NCBI RefSeq assembly: GCF_004193775.1
Contig: NC_041004.1
Coordinates: forward strand, 31,892,411 to 31,956,410
Source of the DNA: Glycine soja
Taxonomy: Eukaryota; Streptophyta; Magnoliopsida; Fabales; Fabaceae
Length of the DNA stretch: 64,000 nt
Direction of reading: 5' to 3'
The translations under genes were made by a program, and so were the position numbers. The notes under the pieces are model-generated. The model was not told the origin of the DNA. It saw only the letters and a list, made by a program, of their open reading frames with translations, and searched no databases. Positions 46,868-57,406 of the stretch are shown in pieces; positions within the stretch are counted from its first letter, which is position 1; each line of letters opens with the position of its first letter.

Positions 46868-48395
46868 GAAGCTTTATCTTCTTTGGATGCTGACTTGTGG
46901 CAAGAAGCCATTAATAATGAGATGGATTCTTTAGAATCTAACAAGACCTGACATTTAGTAGACTTGCCTCCTGGTTGCAAACCAATTGGTTGTAAATGGA
47001 TCTTGAAAAAGAAACTAAAACTTGATGATACTGTGGATAAATACAAGGCTCTCCTTGTAGCCAAGGGTTTTAGGCGAAAAGAGAATGTGGATTTCTTCGA
47101 CACCTTTTTCACCAGTCACTAGAATAACATCTATTCGGGTGCTAATATCTCTTGCTGCTATTCATAGTCTAGTGGTACACCAAATGGATGTTAAAACTGC
47201 TTTTTAAAATGGTGAATTGGAAGAGGAAATCTATATGGAGCAACCTGAAGGGTTTGTGATTCATGGACAAAAAGATAAAGTTTGCAAGTTAGATAAATCT
47301 TTGTATGGTCTAAAACAAGAACCTAAGTAGTGGCATGAAAAGTTTGATAACTTAATAGTCTCGAATGGGTTTAAGGTGAATGAAAGTGACAAATGCATTT
47401 ACTACAAATCTGTAAATAATATTTGCACTATCATATGTGTATATGTCGATGACCTTCTCATATTTGGTTCAAATATTCATGTAGTGAACGATGTGAAATC
47501 ATTGTTGTGTAACAACTTTGATATGAAAGACCTCGGAGAAGCAAGTGTAATCCTTGGTATTAAGATTACCAGGTCAAAAGAGGGAATTTCTCTGGATCAA
47601 TCTCACTACATTGAGAAGATCTTAAAGAAATATGACTACTTTGACTGTAAACCTGCTAGTACACCATATGATCCAAGTGTAAAACTATTTAAGAACACTG
47701 GTGAAGGTATACGACAAACTAAGTATGCAAGTATCATTGGCAGCCTTAGGTATGCCACTGATTGTACTAGACCCGACATAGCCTATGTTGTGGGATTATT
47801 ATGCAGGTTTACCAGTAGACCTAGTATGGAGCATTGACACGCTATTAAAAGGGTAATGAGGTACCTTAAAAGAATCATAAACCTTGGATTACATTATAAA
47901 AGGTTTCCCGCTGTACTTGAAGGATACAACGATGCAGATTGGAACACTCTTTCAGATGATTCCAAAGCAACCAGCGACTATATATTTAGCATAGCTGGTG
48001 GGTCTGTTTCTTGGAAGTCAAAGAAACAGACTATCTGAGCTCAGTCCACTATGGAATCTGAGATGATAGCACTAGCAGCTGCTAGTGAGGAAGCAAGTTG
48101 GCTGAGAAGCTTACTTGTAGAGATTCCTTTATGGGAAAGATTGATACCAGCTGTGTTGATCCATTACGATAGTACCGCGACTATTGCAAAAATTAAGAAC
48201 CGCTATTACAATGGTAAGAAACGACAGATACGTCATAAGCACAACACTGTTAGAGAATTACTCTCAACAGGAGCTGTTAGAGTGGATCACGTACGCACTG
48301 ATGATAATTTAGCAGATCCTTTAATGAAAGGATTAGCTAGAGAAAAAGTCCATAACACTTCTAAAAGAATGGAACTATTACCCTTACTGCGATAA
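46868..48395 (+). pseudogene. Copia reverse transcriptase and RNase H (broken)
   Basis: RT begins at EALSSLDADLWQEAINNEMD in the first frame and moves to another frame by frameshift near 47105-47370. It has the catalytic YVDDLLIFGS (YVDD at 47442-47453) and the copia segment TRPDIAYVVGLLCRF. RNase H follows (YNDADWNTLSDDSKATSDY; ESEMIALAAASEEASWL) and ends at 48393-48395. Stops at about 46948, 47328, 47835 and 48038 interrupt it. Confidence 0.85.
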
Positions 48396-48920
48396 TCATT
48401 CATGATGGTAACCCGACCTAAATGACTTGAGATCCCAAGAACTAGGTTCAATGGGTAATAACAAGTTATGAAGTGATATGAGATGAACATGTTGTTATAA
48501 GTGAAAGCAGCATGATTTTTGAAGTAACAAGAGGATGAGTTATTAAAAAATTCTTAATTCTTAATGAGATCTATACTCTATGTTGAGTGGAGTACCTAGG
48601 CTACAAGAGTACTCTTGATAAACTCACCTATGTGAAAGTGGAAGTGGGGGCCGCTTCATATGAAATTTTGGGCAAAAATTTCTAGAGCGTTCACTATACC
48701 GAGATAGACGTGCATGGCCTTTAACGCACGAACTTTATAGAATACACCTATGAAAAGGTTTTGTGTGGTTTGATGTCAGAGATAGAGTTCAAGACTTCGA
48801 GTCACTCTAGTAAAATCTGAATCTTACTCACTATGCAAAGGTTCAAGTAGTATGACACCTTTGTTTATGCACAATTTTATGAAATCCTCGAATTTTTTTT
48901 TCAAATTTCAAGTGGGGGAT
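48396..48920 (+). other. Copia 3' untranslated region with purine tract
   Basis: Non-coding. It ends with AAGTGGGGGAT immediately before the 3' LTR. Confidence 0.65.
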
Positions 48921-49473
48921 TGTTAGAACAAATGAGACAATGGGTGAAATTTTGAAAAAGAAAAGAGAAAAAACTTCAAGTCCCACATCGCTTAGAGTAA
49001 ACACTTGAATAGTGTTTCACTCCCTATATATAGAGAGCCTTTTTCTTCATTTTTGCTTGTCCCAGTTGAGAAACATTTCCTCAACTTTTCTTTCTCCCTC
49101 CCATATCTCAACCAATGCATTTCCTGCAAACTTCTCCCTCTTTCTTTCTATCGCTCTAAATTTTTGGTTGGCTATAAGAGTGACTTTTCAAATCATATTT
49201 TCGGTTGGCTGTTAGAGTGACCTTTTAAGTCATATTTTTGGGTGGTTTTAGAGTGACTTTTCAAGTCATACAAGAGGGTGTAATTCTAGAAAGGTTCCCT
49301 CAGTGCAGTGGGAATCTTATACAGTGATCTGGACTGTTTTATCATGGGGACTTCGTGGTTGATAGTCTGCTTGCACAATTTTTTGTAGTGCCACGAAACG
49401 TCTTAAAGAAAGCGACATTGTCCGCGACTCAGCCAATAATTTGTTCAGTTTGCCATAAATTATTTTTACAACA
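48921..49473 (+). repeat. Copia 3' LTR
   Basis: 553 bp, TG...CA ends, followed by ATAAA. It differs from the split 5' LTR by many substitutions and indels. Confidence 0.9.
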
Positions 49474-49647
49474 ATAAATGATAAATTTTGGCATATTTAG
49501 TTTCAAAGAATCAATTATTGATTCCCTTAGTAAAAAAAGGGATTGTAACTACCATATTGCATGACCAAAAAAGCCATTGAGATTTTATAAATAGTCCTGC
49601 TCCTGGTAAAAGTAGTAGCAGAAGAGTGTATAACATCCAGGAGTTAC

Positions 49648-49745
49648 CTTGGTCTTTAGAAGGGGATGGAGCGGCAGCATTAGGTTTCCCACAGTGGTGA
49701 TGATGGTGATAATGAGGAAGTGGTCTTGGAGTCGCAATAGGAGCA
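49648..49745 (-). pseudogene. Captured ALE2-type receptor kinase: His/Pro-rich exon
   Basis: The minus strand encodes IATPRPLPHYHHHHHCGKP then NAAAPSPSKDQ, ending at donor GTAACTCC. This is the proline- and histidine-rich extracellular linker seen before the ALE2 ectodomain. The upstream splice site is unclear, and the following exons are beyond the copia insertion. Confidence 0.6.
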
Positions 49746-49821
49746 AAATAAGAGAACATTAATTCTTATTCTCAGAGCAAACATGAAGTATAACGAGTTA
49801 TTGAAAATTTTGATAATATAC

Positions 49822-49920
49822 TTTGATAAGGAGCAAAAGATGGCCTAGAAGAAGGTTTAACTGACCACATTTTAGCTCGTTCAGCTAAAGCAAATGGCAC
49901 ATTTGTAGAAACCGAGTTCA
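49822..49920 (-). pseudogene. Captured ALE2-type receptor kinase: N-terminal exon
   Basis: The exon between acceptor TTTCTTGCAG and donor GTATAT encodes NSVSTNVPFALAERAKMWS then VKPSSRPSFAPYQ in an open frame. It belongs with the three other ALE2 pieces. The order on the minus strand (49920 to 40045) is colinear, with the copia element in between. Confidence 0.6.
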
Positions 49921-52439
49921 CTGCAAGAAAAAAACCTACTGTCATACTCATACATAATGGCATAGTTTTAATATGCAGAGAAGACCTCAAAACGAACTAC
50001 TAAAATTATTTAAAAATAAATGAATAAGTCATAATCCTTTTCATGTAGCCAACTCCACCTAAGAGGGAAAAAGCTTTCACTGCTATTAAAAACTATCAAA
50101 TAACGGAAGGGTATTATACTACAATCTTATTTAATTTACTCCAGCTTCCAATATTGTTTGAGGATCAAGAGCCTATTACATTATAGCACATCCTCTAAAA
50201 CCCTTTCCAATATTCTAGTGGAAATGTAAACCAGTATAAAATGTTTGGTAAAACCCAGCAAGATTGTAAATGATCACAAAACGTACCTATGCAAGGAAAT
50301 TGGATAAATAACTAGAAGGTTAAGCTGGAATTCTCAAAGAAAATTGATGAAGAAATCATGAGACTTAATTGCCAACCAATTTTAAGAAACTTAAGAAAGA
50401 ATAAGAATACAACAAGAATATGAGAAAGTTTGCTCATAGGCAAATGCAAAAAATTTAATTATCCTATTTTATGGCACTGAGAAAAATATCTGTTTACAAC
50501 GAGGTCTTCAATCATTAAATACTTCAAAAAATGAAGCATTTAAAACATCATGAAACTATTGTCAAAAGATTAACTGATAATGGACTCTACATTTGCGAGG
50601 ACTATTGTTATTCAATACTAAGAAATAAAACAATACATTTCCTTTCCCGCTCAGATTTTCAAGGATTCCAATGCTAAGTCATTAGTTTTGCATAAAACAC
50701 TGCAGGGCAGATGTTCAATGTGCTTGTTCTGTATGGACAAATTCTAAGCTGAAACAAGTAAAGGATGAAATTCGTTATAAAGCAAAATTTAATTTGGTTG
50801 AATATAATTTTTTTTACTGATTAAGCAATTACAACAGTAGTGCTCAGAAAGACAAGAAGAAAAGCAAGGCAAAACTCCTTTATTTGACTTAGTTGTCTAT
50901 TTTTTTTACCATCATTTTTAATCAACGCTATAAATGTTTTTGACTTTTCAAGTAGTAGAGTAACTTGTGCTCATAAGAAGTTGGCAAACATGCAACTGTT
51001 AGTTAAAAAATGTTGACTTTGTTGTGTATATGTAGTAAATTGATTAGAGTTTTAAAAATGGTCGTGTGTATATGTATATTTACTATATTAACAGCAGAAG
51101 ATCTGAAAATGGTTGTGTGTATATGCAAGAAAGCATGACAGATTTATCACTTATACCAGGACATTTTATCACAACATTTTATCATAGCATCAAATCAGCA
51201 ACAGTAAACCAATGTGAAGTGGCTCTCTTACCTTTGAATAATTAACATATATTCCAGAAAAAGCAAAAATAATGTTTATATTCCAGGTAAATACTGCTAA
51301 AGAATATATGTTGGCCCAAGTAATCATAGAGCTAGCTAATATTTTCAAAAACTAATAAGTCTAAGATGAGGTATTTCGTTGATCCAAAACAAAAAATAAC
51401 TATAAAATCAATCAAGTGATGGGTAAAGTTGAAGAAACATGATCAAGCATGAACTAAGTCTGACTAAGGTAGTAGATTCTGATTCTGAACACATTTCCTA
51501 AAGAACAAGTTGAAGATAAGAAGCAGAAGTATAAAAACAAAAGGTCCCGTAGGAGTGATAAGGACATAGCAAAATCTAGGGAGACAACAAAAATATATTG
51601 ATAAAAAGTCACAGCCATGGAAACAGTGGCAACAAATATCTCGAAATGGAAAGGGAACTTGTGAGTGAGTGATTCAGTTTATCAGAAGAATGTTTCTTGT
51701 GTCACTTGGGGTGTCCCTTCTTCATATTCAAAGTATCTTAGCCAAAGTTCAATAGGAGACATTTTTATTTTGTTGATCAAAACTTGCATAAGCGGATTAA
51801 TTAATTGGGTGCCTTTTTATATATAGACCTTTCAGCTTGGAACATTGGATCAAAACTTGCATTCATATTTCCCTAGGTCAATGCACAAAACCGGGAATTT
51901 GAAACATTGGATACACAATTTTCGACCTCATCAACACAATTTAGGCCTTGAAAGGAAAGTAACATAGATCTCACCTATCTTTATGCTAGATTTTTCCAAA
52001 AAAATGTGAAGCCACAAAATTACCCCTTCCCCCCTCACATTTTGCTGTCACAGTTGATAGTTGACAGTTGAGTCATTGCAGCTAGAGGTTGGTTTGATGA
52101 AGGCATATATGCCATGTCATTTAAGGGGGAAGAAGGATCACTGGAATGAGATCATAATCATTATGAAATCCCACAGAGGGATGTCGTGGTGTACACGTAT
52201 AGCAAAGCAGGGGATTTTGACTCAATAATAGGTCTTCATGAAAGGAAATGGGCAATCTCAAACAAAAGATAAGAGGAAATAGAGGTGTTCAATGCATTTA
52301 TTCAGCAATCAAATAGAAAAAAAATGAACAATTATAACGTATAAAGTTTGCTAAACTACATATCATTGTCAAATAAAAAAGCAAACTAACATAAAGACAT
52401 GAACCACACAAAATTAAAAAATACCCACTGACCCGTTTG
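49921..52439. other. CACTA interior without a recognised gene
   Basis: AT-rich sequence above the captured ALE2 exons, perhaps its first intron or upstream DNA. No frame longer than about 70 codons and no recognised domain. Confidence 0.4.
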
Positions 52440-52712
52440 CAGCCAAGTCAAACAAGGTAGCAGTTGTTGTTCACCAACAACTGATTGATGATCTGCGTCT
52501 TCCCTGCAACAAGCATTGTTAAACATCAGCACTAAAAGAACGTTATATCAAACCCGCAACCTCTGTTCAACAATACACCAAATCACGTAAAACAAGCTTA
52601 ACCTAACTAAGTAAGTAACTCACTTACCCGGTTTCTTCGAAGTGAGACCAATCTCTTTGTTGCCAACGTAAATGCGAAAGCCCCGCTGGCAGTCCTTGAT
52701 TTGGAAGTTCCA
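52440..52712 (-). pseudogene. Captured EngB-type GTPase fragment, two exons
   Basis: The first piece (52628-52712) ends KEIGLTSKKPG at donor GTAAGTG. The second (52440-52504) follows an acceptor TTGCAG and continues in phase as KTQIINQLLVNNNCYLV, then a stop. LTSKKPGKTQ-IN followed by a YLV segment is the G2 region of EngB/YihA GTP-binding proteins, ribosome-assembly GTPases (organellar in plants). Between IYVGN and KEIGL about 16 residues are missing, including the GKSS nucleotide-binding P-loop. No function is expected. Confidence 0.7.
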
Positions 52713-52805
52713 GCTAGCTGGGAAGGTCCAACTCATTGGAACAAACTCGACGAAGAGTCTGCTTCAATATGGAAGAGATTCAACAAGAGGTGCTACGTGC
52801 GCGTA

Positions 52806-52895
52806 ACTAGGGTTCAAGAAGAAGCAAGAGGTCCTGCGTGTGTGCGACTAGGGTTCAAGAAGAAGCAAGAGGTCCTGCATGCGCGAGACTAGGGT
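52806..52895. repeat. 41-bp tandem repeat, about two copies
   Basis: Units begin ACTAGGGTTCAAGAAGAAGC at 52806 and 52847, with a partial third at 52888. This is GC-richer than its surroundings and could be captured 5'-UTR sequence of the EngB gene. Confidence 0.7.
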
Positions 52896-52974
52896 TAGAA
52901 AAAGGAAGGTTCAGTGCGAAAGGAGAGAAGTTGGGACGAGCGAGGGTCGCTGCTGTGTTTAGTTTGTTTTCCTG

Positions 52975-53184
52975 AATTAAGACGGTTTTTTTATAAAACT
53001 CGTCGTAAATTTAATTATATATAACATTCTAAGGCGGTTTTTATTAACTGTCTTAGAATGTGTGTCGTAAAATGTTTTTGTTCTTACAATAATTGCAAAA
53101 ATGTTACTGTACCACTTTCTAAGCCGATTCCCATTACAACCGTCGAAAATTAGATGTCGTAAAATGCTATTTTTGTAGTAGTGT
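52975..53184. repeat. CACTA right subterminal repeats and terminus
   Basis: Inverted units around AAGACGGTTTTT, AAGGCGGTTTTTATTAAC and GTCGTAAAATG lead to the terminus at 53171-53184. These mirror the left array. Confidence 0.8.
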
Positions 53185-53330
53185 GCATAAAAAAGAAAAA
53201 CATATAGCATACCACCACTGCTTTTGATTCTATTACCGAGTGTGCCCCATACCAATATTATTGAGTTCCTTAATTTGAAACAAGACAGGGTTAATTTTGG
53301 TACGAGGGGTTTGAATCCCCATACCACCAT

Positions 53331-53350
53331 TTGTGCGTATATATTATACT
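53331..53350 (+). promoter_or_regulatory. Candidate TATA box of the bHLH gene
   Basis: GTATATATTATACTCC lies about 135 bp upstream of the start codon and about 150 bp downstream of the CACTA terminus. It is the only TATA-like motif well placed between the two. No transcription start evidence is available. Confidence 0.45.
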
Positions 53351-53476
53351 CCATCTAACGGTGGAAATTGAGGTCGCATGTTTAACGAGGTGGGTTTCTT
53401 GTCTGCATTCATATAGGCTTAAAAAGACTGATCTATTGGTTGGGCAAATATCTCAGTTCTTCCACTTTTTCTTAGG

Positions 53477-54485
53477 ATGGAAGACTCGTGGGAGAATTGG
53501 ATTTCTTCTTTGGTAATGAGACACCAATTAAAAAAATAATTTCTTTTTATTTTTTTATTCTATGAATGTGATGATCATTGATTTTTCTACAATACATAGA
53601 TAATTTTTTTTTTCTTCTTTAACTCTTTCTATTTGGTGTTTTCCCATTGTGTTGTTATAGGAAATGGGTGAAGACAACAATTCCAATGGTCAATCTCACA
53701 CTAACTCACTGGATCGGGATAAGCTCCTCACTGGGATTGACCTAGAGCCACCAGATTTCTCATTTCATCAAAGTGACCACCACCACCACCACACTTATAC
53801 CATGTCATATAATCATCATCATAGTAATAACAATGATTTTCCCACTACAAGCACCATGGGAAGTAGTAGCTTATCCTATGATGAAGATGCAAGCTTTGAT
53901 GAGAGGCATGGCAAAATGCTCAAGTGTAATAGCTCAAACTCCATCAATATTTCTCAAGATGTTGCCAATTCACACATACCCTCCTCCTCTTCAGCACCTT
54001 CCAAATCTACCTTCATTTTGTCCTTTGAAAACTCAACTGTTGAACCTGCCCTCCATGATAGAGTACCTAATTATTATAATAATTCCCCTAATAAGCATTT
54101 TGAGGCCACATGTTCTTCCCTTTTGAGCTCAGAAATAACACTCATCAGCAGTGACCATGTCATCACTAAACCAAAAGCAAAGCAAGGGGCCAAGAAGTAT
54201 AGAACCTCATCAGAGATCAAAGATCACATAATGGCTGAGAGGAAAAGGAGACAAGACCTCACTGAGAGGTTCATTGCACTTTCTGCCACCATACCCGGAT
54301 TGAAGAAGGTAAGTTCTACAATTTCAAATATCATTTTGATAAGTCCTAGCTAGATTCATAATTAATCAAGCAAAATTTCGCAACTGCATTATTTTCTTAA
54401 AAGTTATTCATAAATAATACGTACACTCACGAAAAGAAACTCTTTTATTATGTTATTTAATCATAAAATAAATTATCGTATAAGA

Positions 54486-54554
<69 letters not shown>

Positions 54555-57366
54555 GTATAAAAATTAAGTACAATATTAGGGGTTTATAATATTTTCACAT
54601 CTATCTAATTGAGTTAGATTCCTTGATAGATAAACGTATGTTTAAGTGAGTGTTTACAAAATTAATTTTGAAAGTCAATTTTGAATAAAAAGTAATTTTA
54701 AAATGAAATAATAAAATTCATAAGTATAATACAAAAATTATATAAAGTTTTTTCTCATCGGTAGGTATTTAAAGTTTTTTTAACTCGACATTAGTTTTAA
54801 ATTCTGAATTAATTTCTCAAATATCAAATCAAAAATCTGATCTTAATTGTGATTTTGTACCTTAAATTATCCTAATTAAGCGTGTTTTAACTTGGTTTTG
54901 AACTACATGTTTTGCTTTGTTGAGTTGTATGGTAGTAATTATCTTAAAACTCGGGGTGAGTTTTTATTACACCTCTATTAAACATACAAAATTTTCCACA
55001 AAATTACTGTGTGGAACTGTTGCTTGATTTTAACATTTTGTATTAGCACGCAGGCAATATTGATAGGAAGAATTGGTCCCTTTGTCTATGACTTAAATAT
55101 GTCATACTATTATTTTTTTATTGATAGGAATTAAACATATTAAAACACTTACATATCTGCACTAAACCTGACCAGCATAATCAAACAGTCATAGGGTTAT
55201 ATCTTAGAATTTAATGTGCTAATACAATCAAGTGTATCAACATATGTACATTGAAACATTTACTTTTTACGAGAGTTTTCTTAAACAAATTTAAAAGGGA
55301 GAAATGCCAGGAAGACAGGAACGTGTTTTTTAAAATTTTGTTTTTTAACTTTCGGTTAAAAATCATTTAAAAACTATAAAACTAAGAGTGAGACTCAAGA
55401 TTTATAAAATTTTCTAATTTCAAACAAATTTTACATTTTAGTAATAGAATGTGTTAGAAATTTCTTACTATATTTAAAAGAATGTTTTTAATAATGGATA
55501 TATATTAAGAAGATGAAAACACACAAATAAAAGTACTTATATATAACATGATGTTCAGTACACATAAATTAATCTATTTGAATGACAAAAGTGCATGTAG
55601 AGGACCCATTCCATTGTATTGTAACAAAGCTTTCAACTTTCAAGAACTTATTAAACCGAACATGATGGAAAGAGAAATTGTACAAAAGCTACCCTGCGAT
55701 GAAAGCAGGGCCACCGTGGCCGAAAAAAAGCTGTCTATCTCAATTTTTAAACAAGTTTACAGCACTTTTTCCCACTTTTCAGCAAAGCTTTCTGCACACT
55801 TGTTCATCTACGCCAGTTTACTCTCTCTGTCTCTCTCTCTCTCACAGAATTGTTAAAATAAAATTTAAAACTATTCTTTTTCCTTCTCACTTAAGTAAGA
55901 CGAAGTGTTTGTATTTCATGCTCTATTTATTATTTCTTTTCACATATTAGAAAGTACGATGATGCTCATTCCTTAGCATATAATGACTAAAAGCTTTACG
56001 TAGTTTACTATTATCCTCGTGAAACTCTGGAACCTTTTATGATTTCATTATGAGCTCTTTTTCGTTATTTTTTTTATCAGTTCACCTTTTCATTATTTAA
56101 TTTATGTAAGTAGTATTATATATTATTTTTTTGGTCCATCACAATTAGTAACTCTAGTAGTTTTATGAAGTTTAACGTTGAAATAAGTAACTATGAAGGA
56201 ATAGTTTTGAGAAGTTTAAACTTTAAAGGTAGAAATATAGATATATATGTGGTATTTTTTTCACATTTCAAAACACGAGTTATATACACCACGTGCTTAT
56301 TATGGGCTTTATGACTTTAGTTTTTACACAGCACATAAAGTCTCCAGCATGCTATATTTTCTTTGACTTTCTATATAATTTTTATAGCTTCTAGATTCTT
56401 CTAATTATTGTCTTTGTCTATATGTAAAGTATAAACATTATTTTACAGTATCCGCGTTTTGCTTTTGGCAAGTTACTAGTATTAAACCCATGCGTCCGCA
56501 TGGGTGGAGAGCAAGTGTGTATTATTTGAGTTTATTAATTTATGTATTCTTTGAATGAAAATAACTTATAAATTTTGATAGTTTTATCCTTTATAATTAT
56601 AATTTAATAAATGAATAATATGTTTATAAATTATATTATTATTTAATCATAAAATTATCATATATGATAAATTTATTAATTTTTATAATAAATATACTGA
56701 AAAAAAATTATTAAGTTTTATAATAATTATTTTATAAGTTATGCTGAAAATTAAGATTCATGATTGATTAATGATATAATTTTTTTTACAGAAATTAAAT
56801 TTTTAAATAAAATTTCATATAAAATTTCTTATATCATGAAAAGGGATGTATCTGTTATTATATTTTAGAACAAAATTAAGCATATTTTTTATTCAATATA
56901 TTTTAAAAGCGAAAAAATTGATAGGATGCAAAGTGTTTATAAGGAAAAAGAGTGTGTGAAGTGGAGAGTGCAGAGCGGTGACAAAGAGCAGGCTATAGTT
57001 ATGGCCAAAGAAGAAAAAAGGAGGATCGTAACAGAAGCAACATTCAATGCAACAATATAAAAGCTAATGTCTCATCATCATTACTCAGATATTTCCAAAA
57101 AAGCTTTAGTTAGACAAACCCATACAACATTACCATACCATCCCACCTCTCTCTTTCTCAATACGTGTTTGGTTTAGAAATACAAATAAAAAATAAAAGG
57201 TGAAAAATAATTTTTTATCAAAACTTCCATTTTACCCCATGGTAATAATATAAAATGTTTGTTTCGATCATTTAACCTGCCTATACTTTTTATATGTTCA
57301 AAATGATGCTTTTGTTAGGCTACTCTTCTATATATTTATATACTTTTTTATATATTTACTACTCTT

Positions 57367-57406
<40 letters not shown>

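Larger units (their letters stand above)
41250..49473 (+). mobile_element. Degenerate Ty1/copia retrotransposon
   Basis: LTRs begin TGTTATAAC / TGTTAGAAC and end TTTTTACAACA. The target duplication ATAAA is at 41245-41249 and 49474-49478. The 3' LTR is 553 bp. The 5' LTR would be about 585 bp but holds a 2855-bp solo LTR. Between them lie gag-pol remains in the copia order (integrase before RT) and a purine tract (AGTGGGGGAT) before the 3' LTR. The sequence after the 5' LTR (ATTTTAAGACGATTTCAG) is not the usual tRNA-iMet site. It interrupts the captured ALE2 gene, so it arrived after the capture, or at least after that gene segment existed. Confidence 0.9.
34264..53184. mobile_element. 18.9-kb nonautonomous Tgm-like CACTA transposon carrying host gene fragments
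   Basis: The left terminus is CATTACTAGAAAAATGGC (CACTA with one change). The right terminus is its inverted relative, ...TTTTTGTAGTAGTG at 53171-53184. Behind both ends lie many short inverted repeats around AAAGACGGTTATT and ACGAC. The flanking triplets are TGT (left) and TGC (right), consistent with a 3-bp target duplication with one change. I find no TNP1/TNP2-like transposase. The cargo is exon pieces of EngB, ALE2, NPF4, RHF and IleRS genes, all on the minus strand, still with splice sites. A copia element and, inside that, a solo LTR were added later. Gene-fragment-rich CACTA elements are known in soybean (Tgm-Express type). Confidence 0.82.

Noticed and set aside
49511..49759. 82-codon ORF as an independent His-rich membrane protein
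   Set aside because: Its first half is a captured ALE2 exon and the hydrophobic second half is read-through into the intron after a good donor site.
53664..54353. Single-exon bHLH model starting at the ATG at 53664 and ending at 54353
   Set aside because: It reads past a GTAAGT donor at 54309 into the intron and omits the first exon, helix 2 and the C-terminus.
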